This document shows positions 38,501-50,000 of a DNA stretch of 64,000 nucleotides, in pieces. Both the position numbers and the translations under genes were made by a program. The DNA is from Acanthaster planci. Its lineage: Eukaryota > Echinodermata > Asteroidea > Valvatida > Acanthasteridae. The notes beneath the pieces were generated by a model that was not told the origin of the DNA, did no database searches, and saw only the letters and a program-made list of their open reading frames with translations. The stretch covers positions 155,207 to 219,206 of the forward strand of contig NW_019091387.1 of assembly GCF_001949145.1 (NCBI RefSeq). Direction: 5' to 3'. Numbering within the stretch: the stretch's first letter is position 1; every line of letters begins with the position of its first letter.

Positions 38501-41254
38501 TACCACACAGGGCACTGACACAATGTAGTGCAATGTATAAATGGCAAAGTGCCAACTACGCTGGTCATGCAAGCCACCTACATAAAGGGTGCAGAACACT
38601 AAATTGAAGAGATCATTTTTGCCAAGCTCATAAGTACATCTATGAATTGCCAAGCTGTAAAAATTTGCGGTTGGCTTATGTACAAACAGGCCAGGATAAA
38701 CTCTCTGGAGGGGGGGGGATTCCATCTGATGGCACAGTTGATAAAATTACAGAGAAAAAGTGGTCCTATTAAAAGTGCCCAGAGAAGCAGGGTTGCCATT
38801 TGGAAAATGGCTGCGTGCAGCCCTAGCCCTGGGAACGATCACTCTTCGGGGGTTGGGTTTGTTTTGTGTATTAAGTAAACAGGTAATTTGCTAACCCACC
38901 GAAAATTCACAAGAAATGGAAAGATGAAAAACAAGACAATAATTTAAGGTTTGTTTGAGAAACCCAAGCAATTACCAGCTTCCATGTTATCGAGCCCTGA
39001 ACTTTGCTGATTTTTTGTTTTCAATGAGGCTTGAATTACATGTAGTGTGCTGCTCTCTAACTTCAGAATGTTTTTCTCTTTGTGGCAAATCACCCACTTG
39101 AAACAGGAGTGTTAGTCTGAGGACGGAGAGTATACATGTATATTGCAATTGAAAGTTCACACTGAATGGAAAATTCTGTGAAAAGAGTTCACTTTCACAT
39201 TCATATACCTTTCACAGGGCATGTAAAAATATTCCCATTTGTGTGAAGAGGCATGAAAATGTTCGTTTTCCCACTTGTGGGCAAATGTGTGAAATTCTTT
39301 ACCCACTTAAGGGAAACTGTGTGAAAATGTTTTCCCACAGTGGGAAAATCTGTGAAACTATTTTCCCACTTGTGTAAAAAAAAAATCTATGACAATTCTT
39401 TTCACATGTGTGGGAAAATCTCTTAAAATTTTTTGGCACTTGAGTGGAAATCTGTGAAAATAATCTCTTCCAACTGTGGGAAACGTTGCTCACTATTTCT
39501 GTAAAATAAGAATGAATTCCCTGGGAAGAGAAACAAATGTGAAGGGTATGTCGTACTCCTAGATGCAGTTAAATGTCAACTGCAGAGTATCCTCCCCCTC
39601 CTTTTAGCCTGTGGAAGTGGGGGGGATTCAGAAGAGATGGCCGTATCATTTGGCACATATCATTCCATTTGAAACCAACAAAAATATTCAAGGCCCTAAA
39701 CCAAATTACATGGAGTCAAGCGGGGAAGCAAAGTATGGTACTTTAAATACGGAATAGGGTTAAGATTTCAGAGCAAATCAGAGGCAAAGAGAAACAAAAC
39801 TGGGATCATGAATGTGGTACAACATGAAAACACATTTGTTGGAACTGCACAGGCGGAAAGAGTTCTAGAAGACTTTAACCTACACTCTGAAAGAATATTT
39901 TTTTTAACCATGATGAAGTTGAACGAGCCCTAGCTATGTTGAGTGTAATTTTGGAAAGAGTGCACATTGTGCATTTGAACACACAATTTTTGAATTTTGC
40001 ACAGCCATTTACAAGTATTCAAACCAAAATAATGCATATTAATGATACCTGCACCATGGTGCCTTTTATCATGAACCTCAATGGTAAGAAACCCTCATGA
40101 GTGGCACATTTGACATGAATTTTATTTCCGAGTTGGGGAGGGGGACGGTCATCATGCTCACGCTCATGTATACAACACGACATGCATGATGTCGGCTGCC
40201 CCCCCCCCCGAACTGTGGGGGTTCATTGTCCACCACACTCTGACCACAGATGACAAGTTACACAGCTCTAGGGGTATTATGTCAGATGTTTCAAGAACTA
40301 GTCCACTGAACCATTCCCATCTAGTAATTAAAGGAAGGGGGAGCTGATGCTGGGGGCTTATGAATTGACAGCTATTCTCTCTATAATGGCTCCATACTAA
40401 GACATAGGCCAATAAGGTCTGCTCTTTTGACGTTACAGTCGTGTTTCCCTATGTAGCTGCTAAAACTATGGCTGGCGAAACAAAAGTACTGTACATGTAA
40501 AAGACGAATTCACTGTGTTAAAAAATTCCACACAGCTATCAGAACACCAGATAATAACACACATATGTGTACTACTGAATACTAAATGAAACTACAACCC
40601 TTGGCAAATTATCTGGATAAATGTCAATTTGGAACAAATTTCGGGTTAACTTGACAACCAAACAAAAGCTGATATTTCTGCAAACTTTGGCTGCCCAATG
40701 TAAGCTACATTAGAGTGGTCTATACAATATTTTAAGCCCACAGCAACATGGTTTTAATGGCAAAAACAGTGAATGGAGTGGGCGGCCCATTAATTTTTTT
40801 AGACGAATGGCCTCCTCTTTTTAAAGTTAGGAATGTGAGTACATGCACATCATAACCTACATGTAAATTCTAGGAAATTCCATACAGACACCGCTTGACA
40901 GTGTCAGTGAATGAAAAAAACCTGTAGAGACTGGTCTGAAAAATTCAGTTCTAGTTACCTGGTTCAAGCATGCTTCCATGCATGTCCTAAAAGTGAAATT
41001 TAGCTAAGAAAATCCCGAAGCATCTACTTGGAAAACACCTAGGTTTTTTCAGACAAGTCTCATAGGTTTGTGCACAGGGCCTCAAGTGGAACTCTTTCCA
41101 ATTGACTTCTCTTAAATACTACTAAGGCGTCTTAATACTCTTTTAAGAAATTCCATTGCTTCCAAAATGGCTTTTGACTCGAGCCTACAGCACACTGCAG
41201 TGGCCGGCGTCCACATGCCTGCCGGGCAAAACTCTTTCCAAAATAAACACTTAC
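35519..41254. other. First SLC6 intron (5.7 kb)
   Basis: It lies between the proposed leader exon and the first coding exon. It holds a degenerate minisatellite at 39180-39490 and a small repeat of TTCGAGAA/TTTTGACAGAA near 36750-36810. No coding sequence was recognised. Confidence 0.6.
39180..39490. repeat. Degenerate minisatellite, units of about 30-35 bp
   Basis: Repeated variants of GTGTGAAAATGTTTTCCCAC(T)TGTGGG occur about eight to ten times, with many substitutions and indels. The core is partly self-complementary (TTTTCCCACTTGTGGGAAAA). Confidence 0.8.
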
Positions 41255-41490
41255 GTTGAATTCACGTCCACTGACTCCCGGTTTCCAAAAGATGGAAAAA
41301 TCCTTTGAGCTGCTGGGACTGTGCCGGTTGACCAAAAAAAGACAAAATTTGTTGACATCTACACGTTGCAAAGGCGGCCTCACGACTCCCGACTGGCCAA
41401 CTGCCTAGCTACAGAAACCTACGGCTCCTCGTGAAGGTGAGAGAGAGTGAGTGCCGTGTTACCGCTAACGCTGCTCGGAACCCTTTCTGC
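41255..41490 (-). other. Candidate untranslated first exon of the SLC6 gene
   Basis: This is a minus-strand stretch between a TATA-like box and a consensus donor (AAC|GTAAGT, exon end at 41255). Spliced to the acceptor at 35518, it places AAC directly before the main ATG, giving A at -3. It holds one other ATG (41358-41356) that is out of frame with the transporter. The 5' end (about 41490) is an estimate, 25-30 bases below the TATA box. No transcript evidence is available. Confidence 0.55.
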
Positions 41491-41513
41491 GTGCGGCTTA
41501 CATAAAGCACGCA

Positions 41514-41531
41514 ATTATATATCAGCACGTG
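41514..41531 (-). promoter_or_regulatory. Candidate core promoter of the SLC6 gene: TATA box with adjacent E-box
   Basis: The minus strand reads TATATAAT at 41521-41514, and a CACGTG E-box overlaps 41526-41531 immediately upstream. The donor GTAAGT of the proposed first exon lies about 260 bases downstream. Surrounding DNA is richer in CG dinucleotides than the introns. This is inferred from sequence only. Confidence 0.45.
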
Positions 41532-41993
41532 GGCTGTCGGTGCTGACGGCGCATGCGTAGTCTTGGCCCAAGACGTCAGTGATCGGCGGCGTTTTCGTTT
41601 GCGTTAACCGTACCCGTATAGTGTGCGCGTAGTCTATGTTTGTTTATAACGCCCCTCGTCCTGGTTCTTTATCCTGGTTGGCTGAAATACGGTCATGTGT
41701 GGTTCACTAATATGACATTGATCTCCATAATAATGAAGATTAGTAAATACAGACTAGGACATGAATTTGGCGTCAGCGTGACTCCACACGCGCCTAGACA
41801 TTGCGCGCGCGCGTCAATTCCAGAAGCTAGTGCCCGGTCACGTACTAGTCTTGGCATTTTTTGACTGGTTATAATTACGCCCTTTGAAACAAGTTGAAAA
41901 CCTGGACGAAAAAAAAATAATAAAATGAACCTTGAAGTGAAATAGGAAATAGGACTCTCTTCTGGTCACTCACAGTCCCTAGGGGACATAGAC

Positions 41994-42409
41994 GTGCACT
42001 AGTGACCTCATTGCCCGTCCATTATGTGCTAAATAGGGCTGTTTTAGATCTTCCAACAAAGGCTAGGCCGCGCCGGTTTCCCATATGTGATAGTGGGTCG
42101 CGCTCGCGGGAGTATGTTGCTAATGTTATGAAAGTGCTTGATCACCACGCGGTTGGGGGGCGTATGTTTACAACAAGGCTTCGTATAAAAAATCTTGATT
42201 AGGCTAAAACGCGAGGGTTGGCTCGCTAGCGCTTGCCATTGCAATTATTGATGCCACAAATGAATTTGATTTACAATGGCAAGCGAGTCTTTGTGCTACC
42301 TTCGTATCCGGCACGGTGTTAACATGACCCTTGATGGCGTCAGTAGGCCTAACCATTGTGTGTTGGTAATAATACAGTCTAAAAACTTGATTAAATGTCA
42401 CTAGTGCAC
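41994..42409. mobile_element. Inverted-repeat element with 13-bp perfect ends
   Basis: GTGCACTAGTGAC at 41994-42006 is exactly mirrored at 42397-42409. The interior is CpG-rich and contains another inverted pair, CGCTTGCCATTG (42230-42241) and its complement (42274-42285). It could be a miniature DNA transposon; no clear target duplication was seen. Confidence 0.5.
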
Positions 42410-42726
42410 TGCAGGGTGGGTAACAGAGTAAAAACCACCAAGAAATTTTCCAACTAAAATAAACAGGAGTTGCCTGATGAAAGTGGATTTTTTCTATGTG
42501 AACTCCGTGGTTTACAACAGTCGCGCGACAATAATTCAGGAGAGAGATAAAGAAAAATTTTGACCACCGGCTTGTCCGACTGAAACGGCACTGCGAGCAC
42601 GCACTGGTCTAGTTATAGAGCACGTTTTTGAGCAGTAGTGTCTTTGGCAAAGACTAGAAATACGTAATAAAGTAACTCAAAGCAAAAGCCTCTTGCGTTG
42701 TCACGCGTCCTTTCTCCTCGTGAGCT

Positions 42727-42870
42727 AATAGAGTACCGAAGTGAACACGTCACACGTACAATTAGTGCGTAAAAGGCATTAGCACTAGCGTGAACCAACA
42801 CGCGCGCGTACTCCATTCGTTTGCACTACACTTTCTGGTTCACAGTGACGTCACACTTCGGTACTCTATT
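42727..42870. mobile_element. Short inverted-repeat element with 17-bp perfect ends and a CRE-like TGACGTCA
   Basis: AATAGAGTACCGAAGTG at 42727-42743 is exactly mirrored at 42854-42870. A palindromic TGACGTCA (42846-42853) abuts the right arm. It lies about 1.2 kb upstream of the proposed SLC6 promoter. Confidence 0.65.
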
Positions 42871-43489
42871 CCTTCAGAATGTGCGCCTTCGGCCGCCCAG
42901 ATTTACGGCAAATGCAATGGCACACAATGCGTTGTATTCTTTGCTCTTGTCACCTAGCAGCCAGACGTAGGCGCTGGTCGCGTATTTTTTTCCTAGAAGG
43001 GTTAGGGGTAATTAAAATGGACGTGACTAAACCGCTGCGCATGCGTTTCGTAGGAAGGTTGGGGGGGGGGTAATTATCATGGTAGGCATACACAAACTTA
43101 TAACAAAATTTGATTTTCTAGCTGACTTGCATGGTAGCTCTGTTAGACGAGCGTTATACTTAAAACTAACAAGCCGAAGGTTAGAAACTTATAGCAAAAA
43201 CGATTTAACGGGATTTTCAGAAGAAAAAAGGAACAAAGCCAGAGAACGTGAGAGAAAATGATCATCAAAGTCGCGCCCCGTACATTTTCAATGGCAGGCT
43301 GCTCACGCTTCTTGCCGCCTAGGCTGTTTGTGCGCATGCGTGCATAATTATGACTCATTAGTGAGAAGGTCTATAATTACCCCTTATCCTCCAAAGAAAA
43401 AATACGCGCTGGTCATTAGCAAGAAGGACGAATTGGGGCGGTCCGGGTTCGGCTGCGCTGCAGGCACGGCACGGCGTTTCGTGACTGAT

Positions 43490-43605
43490 TTTATTCTTTA
43501 ATTGTTGCCGTATAAACCGCCTGCAGTTCATTATAAACCGCAGAGACATTTTCGGCGAGAGAATCAATATATAAACTGAGGCTTATATTCCGAAAAATAC
43601 GGTAT
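43490..43605 (-). repeat. Dispersed-repeat end (ACCGTATTTTTCGGAATATAA-like)
   Basis: The minus strand reads TACCGTATTTTTCGGAATAT followed by repeated AAACTGAGG/CGGTTTATAATGAACTGC words. This style of terminus is familiar from common animal DNA-transposon remnants; the family was not determined. Confidence 0.35.
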
Positions 43606-45212
43606 ATTAAAATTATATATTTATTGAAAAGCAAAACAAAACAACGAGCGGAACTCGGCAGCGAGCGGGGGTTTCGGTCGAACCCCCGAACCCTACTTAC
43701 GGGCCTGCAGTGTCGATCTCATAAAAGCGAACTTTGGAAACGTAATACAATATTTTTCAAAATACCTCACGGCTCTAGCAGACTTTCACAGATAGGAGCA
43801 ACGACATCATTCGTGTTAGAAATAAATTGCTTCTCAAGACTTTCCAACAGTGGGTTATTTAACAACCAGATTTCCAACATGATCTAAACATTACAAATTT
43901 TCGTTCGGCAATGAAAAACTGCTCTGCAATATAAAATATAAGGGGCGTTCAACTTTTAGGGAGTGGCGATCGATGGGGTTTGTGGGGGTGGGATGGACGG
44001 GGATTAAGGTGTGTTGAAAAGCCAAGAAATTCATTCATCAGTACAATTCAATGTATTTTACGCGGATGAAACGCTAAGCGTCCGAGTGTATTCATGTTGT
44101 GCGCCCTTTGTCACTCTTGCTACATGTGAAACTCAGTTGACGTGGTTTACCTATTTCTCATCTGGGCATTTTTAGTACAAAACTTGGTAAATTGGAAATT
44201 TAATTTCGCTGAACTACAAGTGTCAAAATCAGTTTGCTCTCTAATACACTTGGGTTTCTGTAACAACAGCCTTAGCAGCTGATCGACTGAAACCATTTTA
44301 CAAAGTACATGTAGTTTGATAACATCATCCACAGTACTGCTCTCGATTTTTTTTTCGTTCACAATATGAACACAAATTATTCACATATTTTCAGACACAT
44401 TCAACAGACGTATAAACAGCTTTAGCTCTCACCATGTTCAGACACTCAGGTATCTATAGGCGATATTGAGGCATTCATTATGGTAGGCCTATCTGATATA
44501 ACTTTCAGTTATACTGGGACTATATTTGGAATTGTAACCAAAGGTAGAATTATAATATCTATATAATGTATTTAAAACACAACCACTTTTCTTTTAATCT
44601 GGTGGGATGTTTTAAAACATTACAATTAAGCTGCATAGCACTACACAGTTGAGCTGACATTATTTTATCAAGTAATTCTAAAGTGACTGATGTTGCTTGC
44701 TTTAAAAAGCAAAATAAAAATATCAGTATGTAATATCTAAATAAAAGGATTTTTATTTCATCCTAAGTTTCCCCATTGTTCCATTTGACAGTGGTCTCAG
44801 TGACCAACCAAGTCTGACATCTCATGTAACAACTGGAATTTGCATTTAGTTTATCTTGGGCACAGGATTCAGTTGGGCAGTAGATTTAGAAGGCCAGTTC
44901 GGCCCATTGTTGCTGAAAACATGCAGACTTTAGAAAACTACAGGTTTTGGTGTGTCAAATCTCTTCTCCACGGAGCTGCAACTTTAACAAGATTTCCCTT
45001 TTTTCTCACGCCAAATTCAATGTGTTGTTAGATTCAATATGCCAGCATTTAAAAAAACTTACAAATTGTCACATTTCAAGCAAAAGGGGATCAAGGCATC
45101 TTTTCAAACAACACTCACATTCTAACAGCTTAATCAATATTCCCTTACGCCTAGCACTACAGCCTTCAAGTAAATTCACATGGGTCATGATACTGTCTTG
45201 TCAGGGTGATTT

Positions 45213-45303
45213 AGGCCTCGGCTATATGTCCTGCTACTGCCGTGCCAAAGTAATTGAAATGAGTGTGGCGACAGTGCGGCGCAGCAGCTGTGCTAAATGT
45301 CCC
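45213..45303. mobile_element. Shortened relative of the 29854-30114 element
   Basis: It begins GGCCTCGGCTATATGTCCTG and continues CTACTGCCGTGCCAAAGTAATT, resembling the ends of the 29854-30114 element. It ends with a GCGGCGCAGCAGC...AAATGTCCC inverted counterpart. About 90 bases, probably an internal-deletion derivative. Confidence 0.45.
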
Positions 45304-46834
45304 ATAGAACGGAACATTTCTTATGTCACCACATGAAATCATACTTACAATTGTACTCATAAAACAGTCATTATTTGCATAATGGCCCATTTCCTTTGAA
45401 ACAAGACCAGCATTTACCATGCCAATTTGAAAGGTGGCATCTTCAAACATAATAGCTTCACCATTTTTAATGGTCAAGAATGCAGACTTGACAACAAACC
45501 CAAAATACTTCACTAAAAACTAGAAAATACCGCAAGAAATGCCACAGAGTTAGGTCACACACATCATTTATCATCAACTATATATTAACAAACCCTTTTG
45601 GCTTAAAGCACCCGTTACAGGTAATGGGACATTTAGCAATCTGTTTTGCATCCATTGCTGCATGGGTTAAACGTTTGATAATGCATTTACAAAAGGCACT
45701 CAAAGATTGCTCAGATAAAAGCTCTTTGCTTCACAACATTATTTGTAATAATTACTTCTATTTGAACGTTTCTTTCCAATGAGTGATTATCACACAAAAG
45801 AAATGAAGTTTACTTAGAGTTAAGGTTTGATTTAAGTTCTTGACGCTGATGCATTTGAATACAACTAATAAATTGTTTTCTGTAGTTTTTCCGGTATCTG
45901 ATAGCTTCAGTTTTGCTCAGTTTTATGTGTGAAGTGAAAAATATTTGGTACTTTGCAGTGTTGCAATCATCACTGTCATTATGTTGAAACTGTGAATGTC
46001 ACAATGTTGCAATCATGGATGTCACAATAGCTACACTGAGAATGTCACATTGTCGAAAATTGGTCATTTTGTCATGTAACCAATGTCTAATTAGTGAGTG
46101 TCAAATTGCTGTAATCAACACTTTCACAGTCTCTGAAATGTCACAATCAACATTACCACAGTCTTGAAATGGTGGCTGTAGTGTTGAAATAACGAGACAA
46201 CAATCTTGTGCAATTCCTGGGGCTGTTTGGAAGACAGAGGAAGCAGGCTGAACATTTTCTGTGAATTTATGACAAGTTTTGCATTGTTTTCCCCTTTTTT
46301 TAATAAAAAAAGGAATGACAAACCCAAGGTGTATGAGCAAGTCTCGCTTTTTTTAATGACCTTTCCCTTTTGGAAGGGAGGAAGGTAGAACCATTACTAA
46401 GTTGTTGGGAAGATGTCATTGAGACAATATCAATAATGAGGAAATTTAAGAATTTTCAATTCAGAATTTTTTCTTAATCAAAGGTTACTCATGACCATTA
46501 CTCTAGCCCCTTCAATATCTGTGTACACGCAAATAAACATTCAATCCTGGGCAGAATCTGGTCATTGCTCTGTGCGTATAAACGTAATGGCACCTTTCAA
46601 AGCACAACCATACACAGTAGGTTGATAACAAATTAAACAAGACAGTGTTGTACTCTAGCCCATCAAATCTCCTTTAAAAGGTCCAGTCACAAATGCGGTC
46701 ACAAGAAACAGGATGAATGGAGTTATTTTATCAAAGTTCATTTTTGAATAGCCTGTGACTTGGCTTAAGACTGAATGACTTGTGAAGGACTTAACTAAAT
46801 CACTGTCACAAGACGGCCGTGCCATTTCATTTGA

Positions 46835-47022
46835 TTATCCCTCTTCGACTACGTCTTTGAGGGACCAGCACCCATCGCCTAGCACGACCAGCTGGGCGTC
46901 GTGGAAATGCTTCAGGCTCTCCCGGTGGCCGACGCTGATCAGCGTGATTCCCAGGGACTTGCAGTGGGTGTAGAACCTGGTCTGCTGCTGAAGGGTGAGG
47001 GCGCTGGTGGCTTCATCCAAGA
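46835..47022 (-). CDS. ABCD4: ABCD4 exon 14 (Walker B, H-loop, stop)
   Basis: Encodes about residues 583-644 and ends in TAA at 46837-46835. It contains LDEATSAL (Walker B and D-loop) and [13 protein letters not shown] (H-loop). Acceptor TTCTAG. No AATAAA was seen in the first 250 bases downstream; an ATTAAA exists on the minus strand near 46304-46299 but is not convincing. Confidence 0.95.
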
Positions 47023-50000
47023 CTAGAATGCCAAAGCAAATACATGTCATGCAAATGGGGGGGGGGGTTGTTTGCATTTCACATCTGAGAAATTTTTAAT
47101 TTTGATTCATAAATATTGATAGATCAAGAATATCTTTTCCCAAGATCACAGGCTGATTGACACCCTCGCGTCTTCTTTCTTTTGTCCGTCTCTCTTTGTA
47201 AGTGTCTTGTATCCTCTGCTAATTTGCTGCTATGTGAATACACTTGTTATTATTTAATACAGAGACAGACTTCAGTCAAAGCATCCAACAAACAATTGAT
47301 TGATTGGTTATTAAATTGACAAAAAATAAAAATCTGAGAATTTTAGACTAAAAAAAGCGACAACGGGACACGTACATAATAGATTTGTAAAACCAAGCAG
47401 TGTGGGAGTTAGCTCGTAAGAAGGGGTCGCGCTTGCCTCAGGATAAGGGAGCAGAATGAGGAATACTCACAGGCAAAAGAGGGCTTGGTGTAGAACAGCC
47501 TGGCAAAGGACAGGCACTGCATCTCGCCCGGAGTCAGGACGTCGCTCCAGTCCCAGTCAACATCCTTATCCAGGCTGCCTGGAAGTCAAAAAGGCAGGAG
47601 ACACTGATCAAAGGTAGCAGACAAAACTACCTAGTGAAACACCCCAACGGGAACAAAAAAAAGCTGAGATATAAATGCTCAGAGTGTGCCTGATGTAGAC
47701 AGATGAGATGAGAATGGAAACTCTGTAACTAAAGGATTTGAAAGCCGTTTGGATCAGGATTGGCTGATCACAATTTAAATCAAATGGGGTTTTTTCAATC
47801 ATTGATTTAAATCAACATATTTAATTTGGGGAAAAAGAGGCAGAAATGTTTCAAAGTTTAAATTCATTTTTGCAGATTGGAAATGTTTGCAGGTTTTGTA
47901 GAACAAATCACCACTCCGTGAGCCTTCCAGTTCCTACTAGTATTAAACACTTCCTGCCGGGGACTCCGGAATCAGAGACATATGCTTTATATGCCAGGCC
48001 GGGGTCTCCGAACTCGGACAAAGGAAACAGGGCCCTGTAACAAAAGACCGTACTCCGAACAAAAGACCAGGCTGCTGGGCATTGGCAACAATTTTCACTC
48101 TCAAAAGTGGTGATAATCCAGCCTTGTTTTGAAACCGTATTTCAGGGTTTGGGGCATTTATAGTGAGCGGATTACCACCGGGGAAAAAAGCGCTCCACCA
48201 TCGCAGCGATGAGCCACAACAGCACCACTGCACGCAAATCTGGCCCCTATTGAAAAGAGGTCAGCAGCGCACTATGCCAGGTTCGAGAACTAAAGACAAT
48301 TACATAACACCGCACAATCTGGGCTCTTTTTACAAGGCTGCAGGCCTGGATGAAATACTCGGGCATCAATGACGGTCACCTATCAACTTAGAGTAGTGCC
48401 TAAAGATTACTTCGTGCAGCTATAAACATCCGTTAAATGAAATGAAGAATTTTTGAAGAATTTTGAAAACGGAAAAAATGATAATTATGCCGGCCCAGCA
48501 TCATCAACATTGAAAAATGCCCCGGCATGAAGTGGTTAATGAAGTATGAATGGATACACACAGTCTGGGCTGGCAGGATTTTATTGTTCAATTCAATCCA
48601 CTTGTTTGATTTGAATAAGCTTTTTGGATCCAGTGAATGAATTTGATGCGAAGGATTTATCATCATGAATTAATTTTACTTCATTTGAATTGCCCATTTC
48701 AGAGTTTGACATGGTAAAGTATGAATGTACAGTGTACATCTACCATATAAGATAAACATGCAATTTACTGGGATTAGAAACGTTAGTCATTATGCAGTAT
48801 AACTAAAACCACTAAATTCCCTTAAAGTGATTTTTAATCAAGCCTAAGTCATTGTTCTGCGGAGCTGGATCACAAACGAATTGAGACTGCTTTTTGCACA
48901 CAGGCGAAGGTAAAATACCAGCATTTTGTACCTACATATACATAGCATGTAAAATAAATCCATGAACATGTTATTCACGGCATGTTTCTCACTAATTAGT
49001 CATTGGATAAGTGTGTATGTGTATGCATGAATAAGTGCCTGTTAACAAATTCTTGTGAACTCTAGTTTTGTCAAAACGTAGAGTTCGTTTTAAATTCTGG
49101 TATGCACTTTATCTTTGCTGCATGTACAGAGTACTTATCTCTGCAGGTACATGTACCAATAGGTGTTATACTGCATGCATACCACCAAGGCTACAACATG
49201 GTGGTTTGTGAATTTAATCCAATTACTAGATTTAAATTTCTTAATTCAAATCCAAATTTGTTTAATTTTGCCACAAAACAAGTGAATAAAACTATTACAC
49301 GTAGAACTAATTTGCTTGCTTTAGAATGGACCTTCGAGCTAACTTGTCTCACATTTTTATAAAAATTTAAAAAATCTGATTTAAATCAAAATTGTTTGAT
49401 TTTTAATTATTTTTTTTGTAAATAAAAAATAAATGACCCTGGTTTGGATCTTTATGTGAAGATAAGGAGCAACTTGTGACAACTGGAACCAGCTACTATG
49501 AGTAGAATAACTCGGACTCATTCTTCAATAACCAGGGGCGTGCATGGCCACTTAAAGTTAAAGCTAAAAACAGCTAGCAAAAAGCTTACTTTTGTACAGA
49601 CCAGGTGTAAAAAAAGCTGAAATTCAGGGTCAACATCCCCCCCCAAAAAAAGAAATCCGTATCTGTACCAATTTCCCAGGATCAGTTTGTTGGCAGATAA
49701 ATGGCAACAACTCACCTATCCTCTCATAGAGATGCAGTAATCCCACACGATCCAGTATCTCCATAATTTTCCTATCGACGTCAAAAGGATTCTCCAAAGT
49801 TGAGATCCTCTGGGGATAGATTACCTACAAAACACAAAGATTTATGACTGATTGGAAACTTCTGCTGTTACGTAATTTGATGGTTTTTGCAGGACACGAG
49901 CAGGGTTTCTTTCTCACATTCAGAAATGCACTTAACTGTTTTATATGAGATGGAATTGATTTATTCAGCCAATTATTAAATTTAAAAAATCATAGGATGT

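Larger units (their letters stand above)
41532..46834. other. Intergenic region between SLC6 and ABCD4
   Basis: About 5.3 kb. The SLC6-proximal part (about 41400-43500) is rich in CG dinucleotides and ACGT/GCGC words, unlike the introns. It contains two inverted-repeat elements (41994-42409, 42727-42870), a repeat near 43490-43605, a shortened inverted-repeat element at 45213-45303 and degenerate TGTCACAATGTTG repeats near 45950-46170. No third gene is supported. Confidence 0.6.

Noticed and set aside
41132-41383. Minus-strand open frame starting in the SLC6 leader
   Set aside because: Its listed start is GTG, not ATG, and it runs through a consensus splice donor; better read as untranslated exon plus intron.
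43650-43720. Possible tRNA (GGTCGAACCCCCGAACCC resembles a T-arm)
   Set aside because: No acceptor or anticodon stem could be paired around it; it is a simple GGGGG/CCCCC hairpin near a repeat.
45211-45513. 100-codon minus-strand open frame in the intergenic region
   Set aside because: It runs partly through the inverted-repeat element at 45213-45303 and matches no family I know.
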